Positions 1 to 9,139 of a DNA stretch of 48,513 nt are shown in pieces. Origin of the DNA: Acidimicrobiaceae bacterium (GTDB taxonomy: Bacteria; Actinomycetota; Acidimicrobiia; Acidimicrobiales; Aldehydirespiratoraceae). Position numbers and translations under genes: made by a program. Under the pieces are notes generated by a model, which did no database searches, had not been told where the DNA came from, and saw only the letters and a list, made by a program, of their open reading frames with translations. Where the stretch lies: NCBI GenBank assembly GCA_009844405.1, contig VYBO01000014.1, positions 1-48,513 of the forward strand, read 5' to 3'. The number at the start of each line of letters is the position of its first letter. Position 1 is the stretch's first letter.

Positions 1-428
1 GGCTGCTGACACCGAGGCTCAACCCAAAAGTCCACCACTCCACGGGACGCTCCCTGGCGCTGCACATCCATTGAGGGTCGTGGCAGGATCCGCCCGTCGT
101 CACGCATGTTCGCCAGGCGCCTGAGCAGTTCGTCGCCGACCGCGAGACCGGCGCAGCGGCCATCGTCTTCGACGCCTACGAGAATCACGCCCGGCCTGCC
201 GTGCGCAGGTAAGTCGTTCGCGAAGGCGCAGATGCTTCTGAGGATCTTCTCAGCCGCAGAATTCGACAGCGACTCGGCGGGAAGGTGTCGCGCGGGCTGC
301 AGACCGCAGCCACTGAGGATCTTCTCAGCCGCAGAACTCGACAGCGACCGCTTGCGCTCGACGAGGTCCGACTCGAGATCGACCATCATCGCGGCAAGTT
401 CGGCGTCGCTGTATCCGTTGGACGGCAC
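1..428 (-). CDS. AlbA_2 (Schlafen-type) domain protein, 3' end outside window
   Basis: The minus-strand frame is open from a GTG at 428 to the left edge, so only the N-terminal ~142 codons are visible. The start MPSNGYSDAELAAMM leads into DLESDLVERK, then ICAFANDLP, PGVILVGVEDDG and LLRRLANMRDDG. This is the usual order of conserved blocks in the AlbA_2 / Schlafen AAA_4 domain, a putative nucleic-acid-binding module often found near defence genes. The gene lies 113 bp downstream of jetD on the same strand, so co-transcription is possible. Oddity: the helix SLSxSAAEKIL is present twice because of a 36-bp direct repeat, which adds 25 codons. The last ~20 codons before the edge fit the family less well, so a frameshift or pseudogene cannot be excluded. 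A second start (ATG at 389) is possible but would remove the conserved N-terminal YSDAEL. Confidence 0.7.
   Translation of the reverse strand, partial: MPSNGYSDAELAAMMVDLESDLVERKRSLSSSAAEKILSGCGLQPARHLPAESLSNSAAEKILRSICAFANDLPAHGRPGVILVGVEDDGRCAGLAVGDELLRRLANMRDDGRILPRPSMDVQRQGASRGVVDFWVEPRCQQ
238..348. repeat. 36-bp direct repeat, period 75 bp, inside the AlbA_2 gene
   Basis: Positions 238-273 and 313-348 are identical apart from one base. The 39 bp between them are unique. The 75-bp period keeps the minus-strand frame open and duplicates the peptide SxSAAEKIL in the AlbA_2 domain. Confidence 0.95.
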
Positions 429-541
429 ACCACAACAGTACCGCCGGCATTGGCCGGCAACGGAAGACTTCGGGCTGGATGCGGGCCGGAGACCGACGAG
501 CCTGTGCTCGTGGGAACCGGGCGCGAGCGGTGCTAGCCGGA

Positions 542-1810
542 TCAAGCAGATGGGGGAAAGTCGTCTAGTACGCGGTCGAGCACGAACTCCTCGTGGACGA
601 TCAGCCTCCGGGTGCCGAACAACTCCTCAAGAGTCGGGTCCCACGGCGTGGGCCCGCAGGCCCTTGAGTCGCGGTCCAGTCGCACGCCGTCTCGTTCGGC
701 CTGGATGAGCGCTTCCTGATAGTCCACTGCGCCCATCATCCAGGGGCTGCAGCCGAGGTCGTGCATGCGCCGGCAGATGGCGATCCCGGCCGCGTCGAAA
801 TCGCCGTGATACCAGAGGCGGGCTCCGGACTCCCGCAGTTGCTGCACCAGTGTGGTAACTGCGGTTGTGGGGTTTCCGTTGGTGGCAACCACGCAGTGAC
901 CCAGCTCGCGCTCAGCTGCGGCCTCCACGAGACGCGGGTTCTCGACCACGAGGATGGGAGTGCCAGCTGGGACCTTCAGCGGGTGCCGGAGCATGGCGAG
1001 AAGGCTGACATGAAGGGGCAGGCCGTCGCCGGTGGAGGCTCGGATGGCGAGGTCGATCGGGGAGTTCCCCGTCACGGGAATCGCCCAAGCCAGCGCAGGC
1101 GCCGACACCCGGTCCGGCTGGACGCCAGAGGCCTCCCAAAGCTCGCGGTCCCCGAGCGGCTCCCCGAGACGGCAGCGAAGAGCCCGCTTCACGAAGGACG
1201 CCAGTCTTGTGCCCTGGTCGAGTGCGTGTGACGAACCGAAGAGCGCGGCAGCAAACTCGGTGCGGCTGGTGCTGACGGGCTCCGTCTGATCGAGCCGGTC
1301 AAGGAGGCGGCGGACGCCTTCAGCGAGGCTCATCGTCTCTTCGTCGTCGAGCCCGCCGAGCAGGCCTGCGCCGATGAGTCCGCCAGCCCATTGGGCTGCC
1401 CATGGCTCGGGCCAATCAGCTACAGCGAGTTCCAGTGCGGTTCGGGCCGCCGCGGCGCGCCGGCGGGTGGTCCGCCGCTGTGCAGCCTCACTGGACGGTG
1501 GGCAACCGAGCCGTGTCAGCGCGCTGCACAAGTCCTTGCCGATCTCGCGGTCGACTAGGGCTGCTTCGAGGTCGGCCAAGTCGAGGCGGGTCGTCGGCCG
1601 GTGACCCAGCAGCGACTCAAGGACCAAGTCCCCAGGCGGGCCGAGATCCGGTCGGGCCACCGTGCCGCGGCGCTCGGGTCCGAACCGGTCGAGCTGTTGT
1701 CGAACGGTCGCCCACAGCGGTTGTAGCCCCTCCAGCAGAAGCGATTCCGGGACGGGCCGAGTCGTCACAGCCGCGGCCGGTGGAGACACGTGAGGTCCTG
1801 GATCCGACAT
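542..1810 (-). CDS. jetD: Wadjet JetD, Toprim nuclease subunit (DUF3323/DUF2399, TIGR02679 type)
   Basis: A 422-aa protein from ATG 1810. The frame stays open to 2038, but the upstream part is the antisense-like overlap with jetB. The C-terminal half carries a Toprim fold signature: VVEN near residue 288 and WYHGDFDAAGIAI near 334-343, matching the acidic metal-binding residues of DUF2399 proteins. In Wadjet systems JetD is the nuclease that cuts plasmid DNA once the SMC motor JetC has extruded and recognised a small circle. The N-terminal part (PESLLLEGLQPLWATVRQQL onward) fits the DUF3323 region. The gene is last in the operon, 25 bp after jetB. The start is uncertain: ATG 1867 would overlap the end of jetB. 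Confidence 0.88.
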   Translation of the reverse strand: MSDPGPHVSPPAAAVTTRPVPESLLLEGLQPLWATVRQQLDRFGPERRGTVARPDLGPPGDLVLESLLGHRPTTRLDLADLEAALVDREIGKDLCSALTRLGCPPSSEAAQRRTTRRRAAAARTALELAVADWPEPWAAQWAGGLIGAGLLGGLDDEETMSLAEGVRRLLDRLDQTEPVSTSRTEFAAALFGSSHALDQGTRLASFVKRALRCRLGEPLGDRELWEASGVQPDRVSAPALAWAIPVTGNSPIDLAIRASTGDGLPLHVSLLAMLRHPLKVPAGTPILVVENPRLVEAAAERELGHCVVATNGNPTTAVTTLVQQLRESGARLWYHGDFDAAGIAICRRMHDLGCSPWMMGAVDYQEALIQAERDGVRLDRDSRACGPTPWDPTLEELFGTRRLIVHEEFVLDRVLDDFPPSA

Positions 1811-1835
1811 AACTGCGGCGGGTAGGACCGCAGCG

Positions 1836-2969
1836 TCACAGGAGAGAACCCTGTTCGATCCGGACATCCGCCTTGTAGCGCCAGGCGGCGGGCAGCAGCC
1901 ACACAGTCTCGCCGCGAATGTCGGTGAGTCTGTGGTCCCCGAGGAGTTCGAGCACCGTGTCCGTGAGACACTCGGGATCTTCGGCGCGCTGCGACCAGTA
2001 GCGGCCGTGCTCTCCCGCCAGCGAAGCCACATTCTCAACGACCTCGTTTCGCGTCACCGAGGGAGAGCCGCTCGCCGTCAGCCGGTCGATCAGCAGCAGG
2101 GCGGCGTGGGCCACGGTGCCGCCGCGGGGAAACCGGCTGTCGGTCATGCCGTCCTCCGGGTCTATGGCCGCCACGCCCTCGGCCCGGGCCTCGAGGCGGA
2201 GCCCGAACATCTCGTCGAAGATGGCGGACTCCTCGCCGAGCCGGCGCCTCAGTTCGGTCCACTCGTCGTCCGCCAGGTCGCTGCGGTACAGCACCGGCTC
2301 CTCCAGAAGGGCTGAGCGCATCCAGGCCCGCGACGACGACTGGCGCTGCTCGGAACGGTCCAGCAGGTCCTCGACTGTCTCCGAGCGGGCCAGCGCAGGC
2401 AGCGGCAGCAACGCGACGCGGTCGGGCCGGATGCACAGGACCGCGTCGGCCCCACTGTCGGTCGCATAGCGGTCGACCCGGTCGTGGGCCTCGCTGGCTG
2501 CGCCGTGGCGGATCATCCACTTGAGTGCAGCGACCAGGGCGCGGCGGTCAGAGGTCGCCTCGGTCACCGTCACTCCGGCCTCGGTCGCGGCCGAGCGGAT
2601 CTCATGCAGCAGGTCGCGCAGGCTGATGACGCTCGGACCCGCGGCCACGGCTGCCAGCGCGAGCGCGAGCATCGTGTACTCGCGCACCGAGAACGTTCGC
2701 CCGGGATCCGCGGCCGTGCGCAGCGCACGGCGCCGTACTGCGACGGTCGACTTGAACAAGCGGGCTGTGTCCGCCGTTACTTCGAGGCGGTATCCGAATC
2801 TCTGCGTGAACCAGCGATCCAGTTCGTGCTCGTAGCGCCTGATCAGCCGGAACCTGTCGGGGTCGCTCTCGGACAGCACCAGAGGACGCACGGCCAGATG
2901 GCGGGCCGCGGCCCGCAGGTCGAGCGCCCGGTGGGGATCGGCGGAGGCGGGTGCGGTGTCGGAGGTCAT
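1836..2969 (-). CDS. jetB: Wadjet JetB, DUF2398 (TIGR02678) kleisin-partner/KITE-type subunit
   Basis: A 377-aa protein. It is recognised by the DUF2398 blocks: RRYEHELDRWFTQRFGYRL near the N-terminus, REYTMLALALAAV, ALKWMIRHG, then the acidic middle and the EMFGLRLEARAEG block. In the SMC complex this subunit binds the kleisin (JetA) and loads with it onto JetC. Its ATG overlaps the jetA stop by four bases (ATGA at 2969-2966), which signals translational coupling. The C-terminus (ETVWLLPAAWRYKADV) is typical of the family. The length is normal. Confidence 0.88.
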   Translation of the reverse strand: MTSDTAPASADPHRALDLRAAARHLAVRPLVLSESDPDRFRLIRRYEHELDRWFTQRFGYRLEVTADTARLFKSTVAVRRRALRTAADPGRTFSVREYTMLALALAAVAAGPSVISLRDLLHEIRSAATEAGVTVTEATSDRRALVAALKWMIRHGAASEAHDRVDRYATDSGADAVLCIRPDRVALLPLPALARSETVEDLLDRSEQRQSSSRAWMRSALLEEPVLYRSDLADDEWTELRRRLGEESAIFDEMFGLRLEARAEGVAAIDPEDGMTDSRFPRGGTVAHAALLLIDRLTASGSPSVTRNEVVENVASLAGEHGRYWSQRAEDPECLTDTVLELLGDHRLTDIRGETVWLLPAAWRYKADVRIEQGSLL

Positions 2970-4597
2970 GTCGCCGCTCCGGTCATCACCATGTCTTCGG
3001 GTGCCTCGGTCTGGTGGCGGACCGCGGTGTCGGCTTCACGGGCCGGCCGGTCCGATGTGGCCTGCGCTCCTTCCTCGACACCGGTGAGGAACACGACCAG
3101 ACCGCGCATCACGAACTGCCCCTCGGGGCACTTCACAACAGTGCTCGCTCCCTCGACCCGGTGGACCGTGCACCTGACGCCGTACTCGGTCACCGTACGC
3201 ACGTCGGCATGCACATCACCGGCCTGCCTGGACCGGCTGATCAAGTCTCGTAGCATCAAGAAGCCGGCAGCTGACATCTCGACACCGTCGATGCGGCCCT
3301 GGGTATCCGCACAGGACAGCACTTCGGCGACGGTGGCCTCGGTCGCAGCACGGCTGCATTCGCGTTGTAGTCGGATGCGCTCGCGCTCGCGCCGACGGTC
3401 CCGCACCGGCGTCGGCCTGCCGCGCGCCGTGGTGTCTCCCCGCTCGCGCAACGAGACCGGCACGACGGCGCCGCGAGCGTCCCGCCAAGACGTGGTGGAA
3501 GGGTCCGGGTCGTCGGCGTCCGCTGACAGCGCCCCCAGGCGTCGGCACGAGACCAGACCGAAGGCCGCCGCGGCGATCTGGTGTGCTTCGTCGGGCGTGG
3601 TCGACTGGTCGAAGAACCGGGCGAGCCGCAGGAAATCGGAGCGCTTCGACGCCGTGCCCAGACCGGCACGCGACAGCCGTGTGACGTTCGCGGTGAGGGC
3701 GCGCACGGCCGCCACCGCTTGGCGTGTCAGCTGATCGAGGCGCGCGGCTCGCCCTGTCGGCGCCGTGAACCATTCGGCCAAGTGATCCCAGTCCCTGCGC
3801 GAACTGCCGGGCAGCCGGCGCACGGAGACGCTGTCGGCGAGTCCGGCATCGTCCACCCGGGCGGCCAGGCCGTGGCTCAGCCGGTCCAGAAGCGGCGGAA
3901 GCCGGGGCAGTATTGCGTCGAGGCGGCGGGCGATGGGACGCGTCATGCGTTGGATCTCGGCCAGCTGCTCGGAGACGTAGGTGACCAGGACCCCCGCGAA
4001 CAGGTGTACCTCGTCAGCGTTGAGGTCGTAACGGCTCTGCCATTGGTTGAGGTCTGCGAAGAACTGGGTCAGTTCGGTGGTGAACAGCTCGTGGACGTCG
4101 AAGACGGAGCGAACCTTCCCGGCGAGATCCTCCGTCGAGGTTGCTTCGAGGCTCTCGGCGGCGGCGCCGAGTTCGTGCAGAGCGCGATCCAGGTCGCGCA
4201 GGCGTCCCGCTTGAACGTCGGCGATCTCGTCCACCCCGGAGAGCACTCCCTCCACGATCTGGAAGACCTCCTGGCCGGCGCGGGTGATCAGGTACCGGTT
4301 GCGGCGCCGGTAGTAGTCCTCGAGGCTCGACGGGTTGCCGACCGAGGACGAGGCTGCCAGGTTCCCCCAGCCGCGCAGGCTCTCCAGCCGGTCGGCAACC
4401 ACGGCCGGATCGATCCCGCCGTCCGCGACCGCGGGCTCGGCCGCGACCTCCTCCGGTGAGAACTCCGCGAAGAACGTTCCCGCGAACACGCCGAGGATCG
4501 TTCGATAGTCGCGCCATTCCGGCGCAGCCAGGTACCGGAACAGCTGCCGGGCGCGATCGGCCGGGCCGGAGTCCGGGAACTCCGCGGTCGACGTCAC
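2966..4597 (-). CDS. jetA: Wadjet JetA, DUF2397 (TIGR02677) kleisin-like subunit
   Basis: A 543-aa protein. The start is the GTG at 4597, because it overlaps the jetC stop by four bases (GTGA) and leads into the conserved FRYLAAPEWRDYRTILGVF block and TFFAEFSPEEVA. The frame is open further upstream to 4723, but that part lies inside jetC. The middle has the FFADLNQWQSRYDL segment and the helix-rich region of the DUF2397 family; the C-terminus is rich in arginine. JetA acts as the kleisin that bridges the heads of JetC. It sits between jetC and jetB with overlaps on both sides, so the three are one translation unit. Confidence 0.88.
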   Translation of the reverse strand: MTSTAEFPDSGPADRARQLFRYLAAPEWRDYRTILGVFAGTFFAEFSPEEVAAEPAVADGGIDPAVVADRLESLRGWGNLAASSSVGNPSSLEDYYRRRNRYLITRAGQEVFQIVEGVLSGVDEIADVQAGRLRDLDRALHELGAAAESLEATSTEDLAGKVRSVFDVHELFTTELTQFFADLNQWQSRYDLNADEVHLFAGVLVTYVSEQLAEIQRMTRPIARRLDAILPRLPPLLDRLSHGLAARVDDAGLADSVSVRRLPGSSRRDWDHLAEWFTAPTGRAARLDQLTRQAVAAVRALTANVTRLSRAGLGTASKRSDFLRLARFFDQSTTPDEAHQIAAAAFGLVSCRRLGALSADADDPDPSTTSWRDARGAVVPVSLRERGDTTARGRPTPVRDRRRERERIRLQRECSRAATEATVAEVLSCADTQGRIDGVEMSAAGFLMLRDLISRSRQAGDVHADVRTVTEYGVRCTVHRVEGASTVVKCPEGQFVMRGLVVFLTGVEEGAQATSDRPAREADTAVRHQTEAPEDMVMTGAAT

Positions 4598-7500
4598 GGC
4601 TGCGGTGACCGTTCGAGCGTGGCCCCGTCCCATCGATAGCGCTCGAGAAGGATGGCGCCCAGTCTGGCGTCCCTCACGACCTCGGTGATGGCCAGTTCGG
4701 GCACGGTCGCGTGCGTGCCCCACAGCCTCTCGCTGGTGGCGATCAGGTCGAGGTCGAGTTCGACGAGCAGCCCGAAGAGCTTGGCGTGGTTGTCCTCCGA
4801 GACCTTGGCGAAGGCGTCGTCGAGCACGACGAACCGGGCCACCGCCCGCCCGTCGCGGTCGCCCGAGCCGGCCTGCTCGGCCATGGAGTCACACGACGCC
4901 GCCACCGCCGCGAACAGCGGCAGATAGGTCACGAGCTTCTTCTCGCCCTCCGACAGCGGCGTGTTCCGGCCCAGCCTCCTCTCCTTGTCGCCGGGTCGTT
5001 GCACCATCACCGCCATGTCGTGCCACTGCTTGTAGTCGAGCGCCTCGGAGATGAGCCGGCGGTAGGGCACGTCCGGCTGGAGGGCCCGGGCCTCCTGCAG
5101 GTGGTCGGACAACGCTCGGCGCAGTTCGCTCTCATCCTCGGGCGTGCGGAGGTCCGGGAGCTTGGTGAGCAGGTCGATCATGCTGTTCGTGGCCGGGTCG
5201 AGCTCGCCGGAGCGTCTCCATCGCAAGCGAACCCCTACGTCGTGGGATGTCTTGACCGCGCCCAGGCGCTCATTCATCCTCTCCACGAGCCTCGCAGCGC
5301 CGTGGACACGTTCGGCGATCTCCCGTGCGATCAGGCCCTGCAGCAACTCCCGTAGGGCCTCGCTCTGCTTGTGGTCGAGCAGAGCGACCATCCGGTCGCG
5401 CTGGTCCGAGACGGCCCGCGCGGAGGTCGCCAGCGGTGCTCTTCCCGACGGCCCGGTCACCTCCACCACGAGCGGGAGGGCCGGATCCGGCTGACGCTCC
5501 TCCGCATCCCATCCCGCGCCCAGCGCGTCGCGCCGCCTTCTCAGCGATTGCCTGACGCTGTCAGCGGTGACCATCGCCGGGCCCGATGGACCACCAGTGG
5601 CGTGGACACTGCTGGCAGGCCTCTTCAGGCCGATTTCGGCATCTGTGCCGTCGCTGCTGGTCGGAGATTTGCTGCCGGTGCCGTCAAGCAGACGGTCAAC
5701 GGCGTCCAGTACTTGGTGCAGACCTTTCGGGCCTGTCGCTTCGGTCACGACCGGTGCAGGCGGATCGTCGTCCGGCGATGAGAGGGCGTCGAGCAGACCG
5801 GGGGAAGCAAGTGCTTCGACGAACGCCGACCGGGCCTCTTCGCAGGCTTCCTCGGCCCGGGCGCGCTCCTCGCTGGCGACTTGCGCCGAGGCTTGCGCCT
5901 CTGCCCGGACACCCACAGCGTTGTCTCGTTGGTTGCGGGTGTCCGGCAGGAGATCTTCGATCTGCTTCAGTTCCGCCCGGCAGCGATCGCGAGTGGTGAC
6001 AACCTCTGCGTAATCCGCTCCGACGCTGTCTTCGATGGTCACCAGGCGGGCGTGCTCGCGGTCGTGCTCAGCCACGATTCCGGACAAGTCGGCGCGCTCG
6101 GCGCGGAGGTCGTCGTGCGCCGCTCGCCAGCGGGACGCGGCTCCGCGCCAGTCGTCCATCGACCGCGTCAAGGCCTCCAGCAGTGATCTGCACCTGTCCA
6201 GACCGGTGCCCAGGTCGCGCAGTTCACCGCGAACGGCCTCGAGGCCGGGGCGGTCCTGTGGGAGTTGGAGCGTCACCGCCACGCGCTGGAGTTCGTTCGA
6301 GGCTGCGGTCGCGGCGCGCTCGGCTTCGCTTCGGTCGTCCGCTGCCTGATCTCTGTCGGTTGCGGCCACATCGGCGGCGTGGGCCGCGGCCGCAACGCCG
6401 GCAGTCGCTTCGAGGATCGCTGCGTCGGAGGGGACACGCTCCTTGAGTCTCTGGGCCTGTTCGAGCGACGAGCGTTGCTCGGCCAGTTCCGCCTCGCAGT
6501 CGCGCACGACGGCAAGAGCCGAGTCCAGGAGGGCTGACGCCTCCTGCCGTTCGCGTTCCAGCGTCTCCCGGCGGGCGGTCGCCCCGACGAACTCGGGCCG
6601 GTCCTTGAGATAGCGGCCGTGCAGGGCGCCGATCCTGAAGGAACCGTCGGTAGCCGCAACAGTGGCGGCATCGCTTGACGGGTCGGATGAGATCGACTGG
6701 AGCAGCCGAGCTACCGAATCCGCGTCCACTCTGTCGTCGAGGTGGTCCGGGACGGTCACGTCGAGGCAGTCGCTGAGTGGACCGGCAGCGGGTCGCGCCG
6801 CGGCGGCGACCAGTTCACCGCCGGCCAACTCGAGGGTTCCATCCTCCAGCAGCCGGGCGGAGAGCAGGCCCGAGGACTCGAGCGCGGCCTCAAGACCCGA
6901 GCGCTCGGCCTCGGAGAGGTGCGCCTTGAAGTCGATCAGATCGGCGAGGCAGTAATCGGCTTCAGTCTGCCAACCGAGTCTGGGCGGCTCGGGTTCGGTG
7001 CGGTCGGCCAGCGCATCGACCAAGGCTTGTGCCTCGCCGGCCGCGGCCTGCTCGCCGCTCAGCCGGAACTCGACCGCGGCAGCAGACTCGCGCCGCTGTC
7101 CGATCAGTTCATCGCATGCGGACAGCAGCTCAATCCGTGCCCTCCTGATACCTCCGGATGCGGCGTCGGGCGCCGCATCCTTCGCATGTGAGCCGTCACT
7201 GATCGGTTCGCCCGCGCCTGGATCGTCAGCACCGATAGCGGTCGGAGCAGGCGGGTCCAAGCCTGCACTTCGAAATGCGGGGCCAGCCTCCGATATCCAC
7301 AATCGGGTGTCATCATGCCAGTGTCGGCGCGCCGCGGCCAGACGTTGGTCCTGCTCAGCCAGACGGCTTGAGCAGCGGTCGGCTGCGTCGGAAGAACCCG
7401 CGTACCTCGACTCGGCCAGGCTGAGCGCACCCTCAGCAGCGTCCAGCGCAGCCCGAGCCTCATCGACTTCGTCGATGTCCGCTCGCCGAGCGAGGACAGC

Positions 7501-8868
7501 CCCGCGCGTCGCGTCGATCTCGCGCAGCATTGCCGAGTTGTCGAACGTGTCGGCTGGCTCGAACGCGTCGGCGCCAACGAGAGCGGTCTCGGCTAGGGTG
7601 ATCGGTCCGGGCGGGCGGTGACCGACCCGGCAATGCTCGCTGAGCTCGGCCGCGGCGGCGCCCCCGACGTTGAGCGCGGCGGCGTCATTGTGGGTGCGCT
7701 GCCGGGTCTGACGCACTTCCCCGGCCGCTGCGCCCATGCGCTCTTCGCGTTGGGCGACCCGGGCGGCGGCGTTCTCGCGCCGTCGGGCCAGATTGGCCAC
7801 GAAGTCGCGCAGTGCGTCAAGCTGCCGGCCCTCGCGATAGGCACGCGACTCCTCCAGCGCCGAGATCTCGCTCCTCAGACGGTCGGCTGTGCTCTCTTGC
7901 TCGGCGATGGTCTCGTCGAGCCGGACCAACGCCGACTCGGCCGTTGCCGCGGCCCGGTGCTTCTGTCGCTCGTGGCGGGCACGGCCGCGCTCAGCGGACA
8001 GCCGGGAGCGCCCCTCCGCGGCGCGCTGGCGAAGTTCGTCGGCGCAGTAGGCGCGGTACACCTCGAGCATCCCATCGATCGCCTGGGACGTGCGCTCCAG
8101 GTCGGCGACGTTGCGGCGGTGCTCCTCGAGGTCGTCGAGCGGCTGGGCGGCCTCGGCCAGGGCCTGCTCCGAGAGCTTCGGAAGCGCCTCGACCAGATGC
8201 TCGGGCAGATCGACGTCGATGCGGTCGCCCACTCGGGGGCTGCGAACCACATGGATGAGCCCGATGTGCTGATCGATCGGCACGCCGCCGAAGAGCCGCT
8301 GCTGCACGACGCGCCGGTAGTCGGAGCGGTTCCGGTCGCCGAAGACCTCGTCGCCCTCGAGTGCGGCGCGCAATCCGTCGGCTGACAGCGGCTGGTCTCC
8401 TGCCACCAAATGAAGATCCAGGCCGGGGCGCTTCGAGGTGACGAACCACCAGGTCGACACGCTGTCGGACTGGCGGTTGGCCTTGATGCCGCAGCCGCAC
8501 ACGAGGAACTCGCCCCGTCGCTCGAACTCGATCCATAGGTAGCCCACAGGCTGCGGGTCGTCCCGCCCGTCGAGCATCCAAGACTTGAGAATCCCGGTCT
8601 GTTCACCGGCCGCGTCGATCCGGCCGGGACGGGCGGTGAGCAAGAATGGCAGCAGCATGTTCATGGCCGTCGACTTGCCCGAGCCGTTGACGCCCCGCAG
8701 CAGCAGCCGCCCGCCGGCGAAGTCCAGCACCTCGTTCTCGTACTGGTAGACATTGACGATGCCGGCCCGATTCAGCCGCCACCGGTTCGGGGTTGTGCCG
8801 TTCGCACGGTTCAGATTGTTCGATCCGTTCGCGTTATCCACAGCTAGTGGTCGCATGTCGGGAAACAT
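4594..8868 (-). CDS. jetC: Wadjet JetC, SMC/MukB-like ATPase (TIGR02680 type)
   Basis: A 1424-aa SMC-like motor. Walker A is GVNGSGKST at residues 59-67, followed by the family block GILKSWMLDGRDDPQPVGYLW. A long central region rich in E, R, A and Q forms coiled coils. The ABC signature LSEGEK is at about 1305 and Walker B FVVLDDAFAK at about 1346-1355, then the DLDLIATSERLWG block. It is the loop-extruding ATPase of the system. It is the first gene of the operon, whereas related loci that I know place it third (A-B-C-D). Two low-complexity linkers (near residues 540-570 and 1070-1110) carry repeated Pro/Gly/Asp stretches and are probably insertions in the coiled coil. The start could be ATG 8868 or ATG 8856; neither has a clear Shine-Dalgarno sequence. 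Confidence 0.92.
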   Translation of the reverse strand: MFPDMRPLAVDNANGSNNLNRANGTTPNRWRLNRAGIVNVYQYENEVLDFAGGRLLLRGVNGSGKSTAMNMLLPFLLTARPGRIDAAGEQTGILKSWMLDGRDDPQPVGYLWIEFERRGEFLVCGCGIKANRQSDSVSTWWFVTSKRPGLDLHLVAGDQPLSADGLRAALEGDEVFGDRNRSDYRRVVQQRLFGGVPIDQHIGLIHVVRSPRVGDRIDVDLPEHLVEALPKLSEQALAEAAQPLDDLEEHRRNVADLERTSQAIDGMLEVYRAYCADELRQRAAEGRSRLSAERGRARHERQKHRAAATAESALVRLDETIAEQESTADRLRSEISALEESRAYREGRQLDALRDFVANLARRRENAAARVAQREERMGAAAGEVRQTRQRTHNDAAALNVGGAAAAELSEHCRVGHRPPGPITLAETALVGADAFEPADTFDNSAMLREIDATRGAVLARRADIDEVDEARAALDAAEGALSLAESRYAGSSDAADRCSSRLAEQDQRLAAARRHWHDDTRLWISEAGPAFRSAGLDPPAPTAIGADDPGAGEPISDGSHAKDAAPDAASGGIRRARIELLSACDELIGQRRESAAAVEFRLSGEQAAAGEAQALVDALADRTEPEPPRLGWQTEADYCLADLIDFKAHLSEAERSGLEAALESSGLLSARLLEDGTLELAGGELVAAAARPAAGPLSDCLDVTVPDHLDDRVDADSVARLLQSISSDPSSDAATVAATDGSFRIGALHGRYLKDRPEFVGATARRETLERERQEASALLDSALAVVRDCEAELAEQRSSLEQAQRLKERVPSDAAILEATAGVAAAAHAADVAATDRDQAADDRSEAERAATAASNELQRVAVTLQLPQDRPGLEAVRGELRDLGTGLDRCRSLLEALTRSMDDWRGAASRWRAAHDDLRAERADLSGIVAEHDREHARLVTIEDSVGADYAEVVTTRDRCRAELKQIEDLLPDTRNQRDNAVGVRAEAQASAQVASEERARAEEACEEARSAFVEALASPGLLDALSSPDDDPPAPVVTEATGPKGLHQVLDAVDRLLDGTGSKSPTSSDGTDAEIGLKRPASSVHATGGPSGPAMVTADSVRQSLRRRRDALGAGWDAEERQPDPALPLVVEVTGPSGRAPLATSARAVSDQRDRMVALLDHKQSEALRELLQGLIAREIAERVHGAARLVERMNERLGAVKTSHDVGVRLRWRRSGELDPATNSMIDLLTKLPDLRTPEDESELRRALSDHLQEARALQPDVPYRRLISEALDYKQWHDMAVMVQRPGDKERRLGRNTPLSEGEKKLVTYLPLFAAVAASCDSMAEQAGSGDRDGRAVARFVVLDDAFAKVSEDNHAKLFGLLVELDLDLIATSERLWGTHATVPELAITEVVRDARLGAILLERYRWDGATLERSPQP

Positions 8869-8956
8869 AACGCAGGCGTGTGACAGTCATGACGTGGCGG
8901 TGGCCGGAGGGTTTGATCCCGCGAGCCGCTGACTGTCAGCCCCGCAATGTCGCGGC

Positions 8957-9079
8957 GGGAATTGGCAGCGTCGTGTTCGGTATGCGTGCATTGTGCTGCC
9001 AGTTCGGCTATGAGGCCCGGGTCGGGGTGGGAATTGGCAGCGTCGTGTTCGGTATGCGTGCATTGTGCTGCCAGTTCGG
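8957..9079. repeat. Perfect 51-bp hairpin doublet in the divergent jetC/pccB region
   Basis: The 271 bp between jetC and pccB contain two identical 51-bp copies, 8957-9007 and 9029-9079, 72 bp apart. Each copy has near-perfect inverted arms (AATTGGCAGC and GCTGCCAGTT, 9 of 10 paired) around a 25-nt loop that itself contains the small palindrome ATGCGTGCAT. It could be an operator pair, an RNA structure or a repeat insertion. No clear promoter can be assigned in the rest of this interval. Confidence 0.9.
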
Positions 9080-9139
9080 TCCCAGTCCCGGCGCGTGGCC
9101 GCCCCGCCGGTAGCCTTCAGGCCCGTGGCCGGTGCGTCC

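Noticed and set aside
1..720. Plus-strand open frames at 106-708 and 285-536
   Set aside because: They are shadows of the minus-strand AlbA_2 frame and of jetD; composition is Arg/Ser-rich with no motif.
8869..9139. A clear promoter for pccB or jetC
   Set aside because: TTGGCA and TATGCG occur in the hairpin repeat but at 13 bp spacing, which does not fit a sigma-70 promoter.
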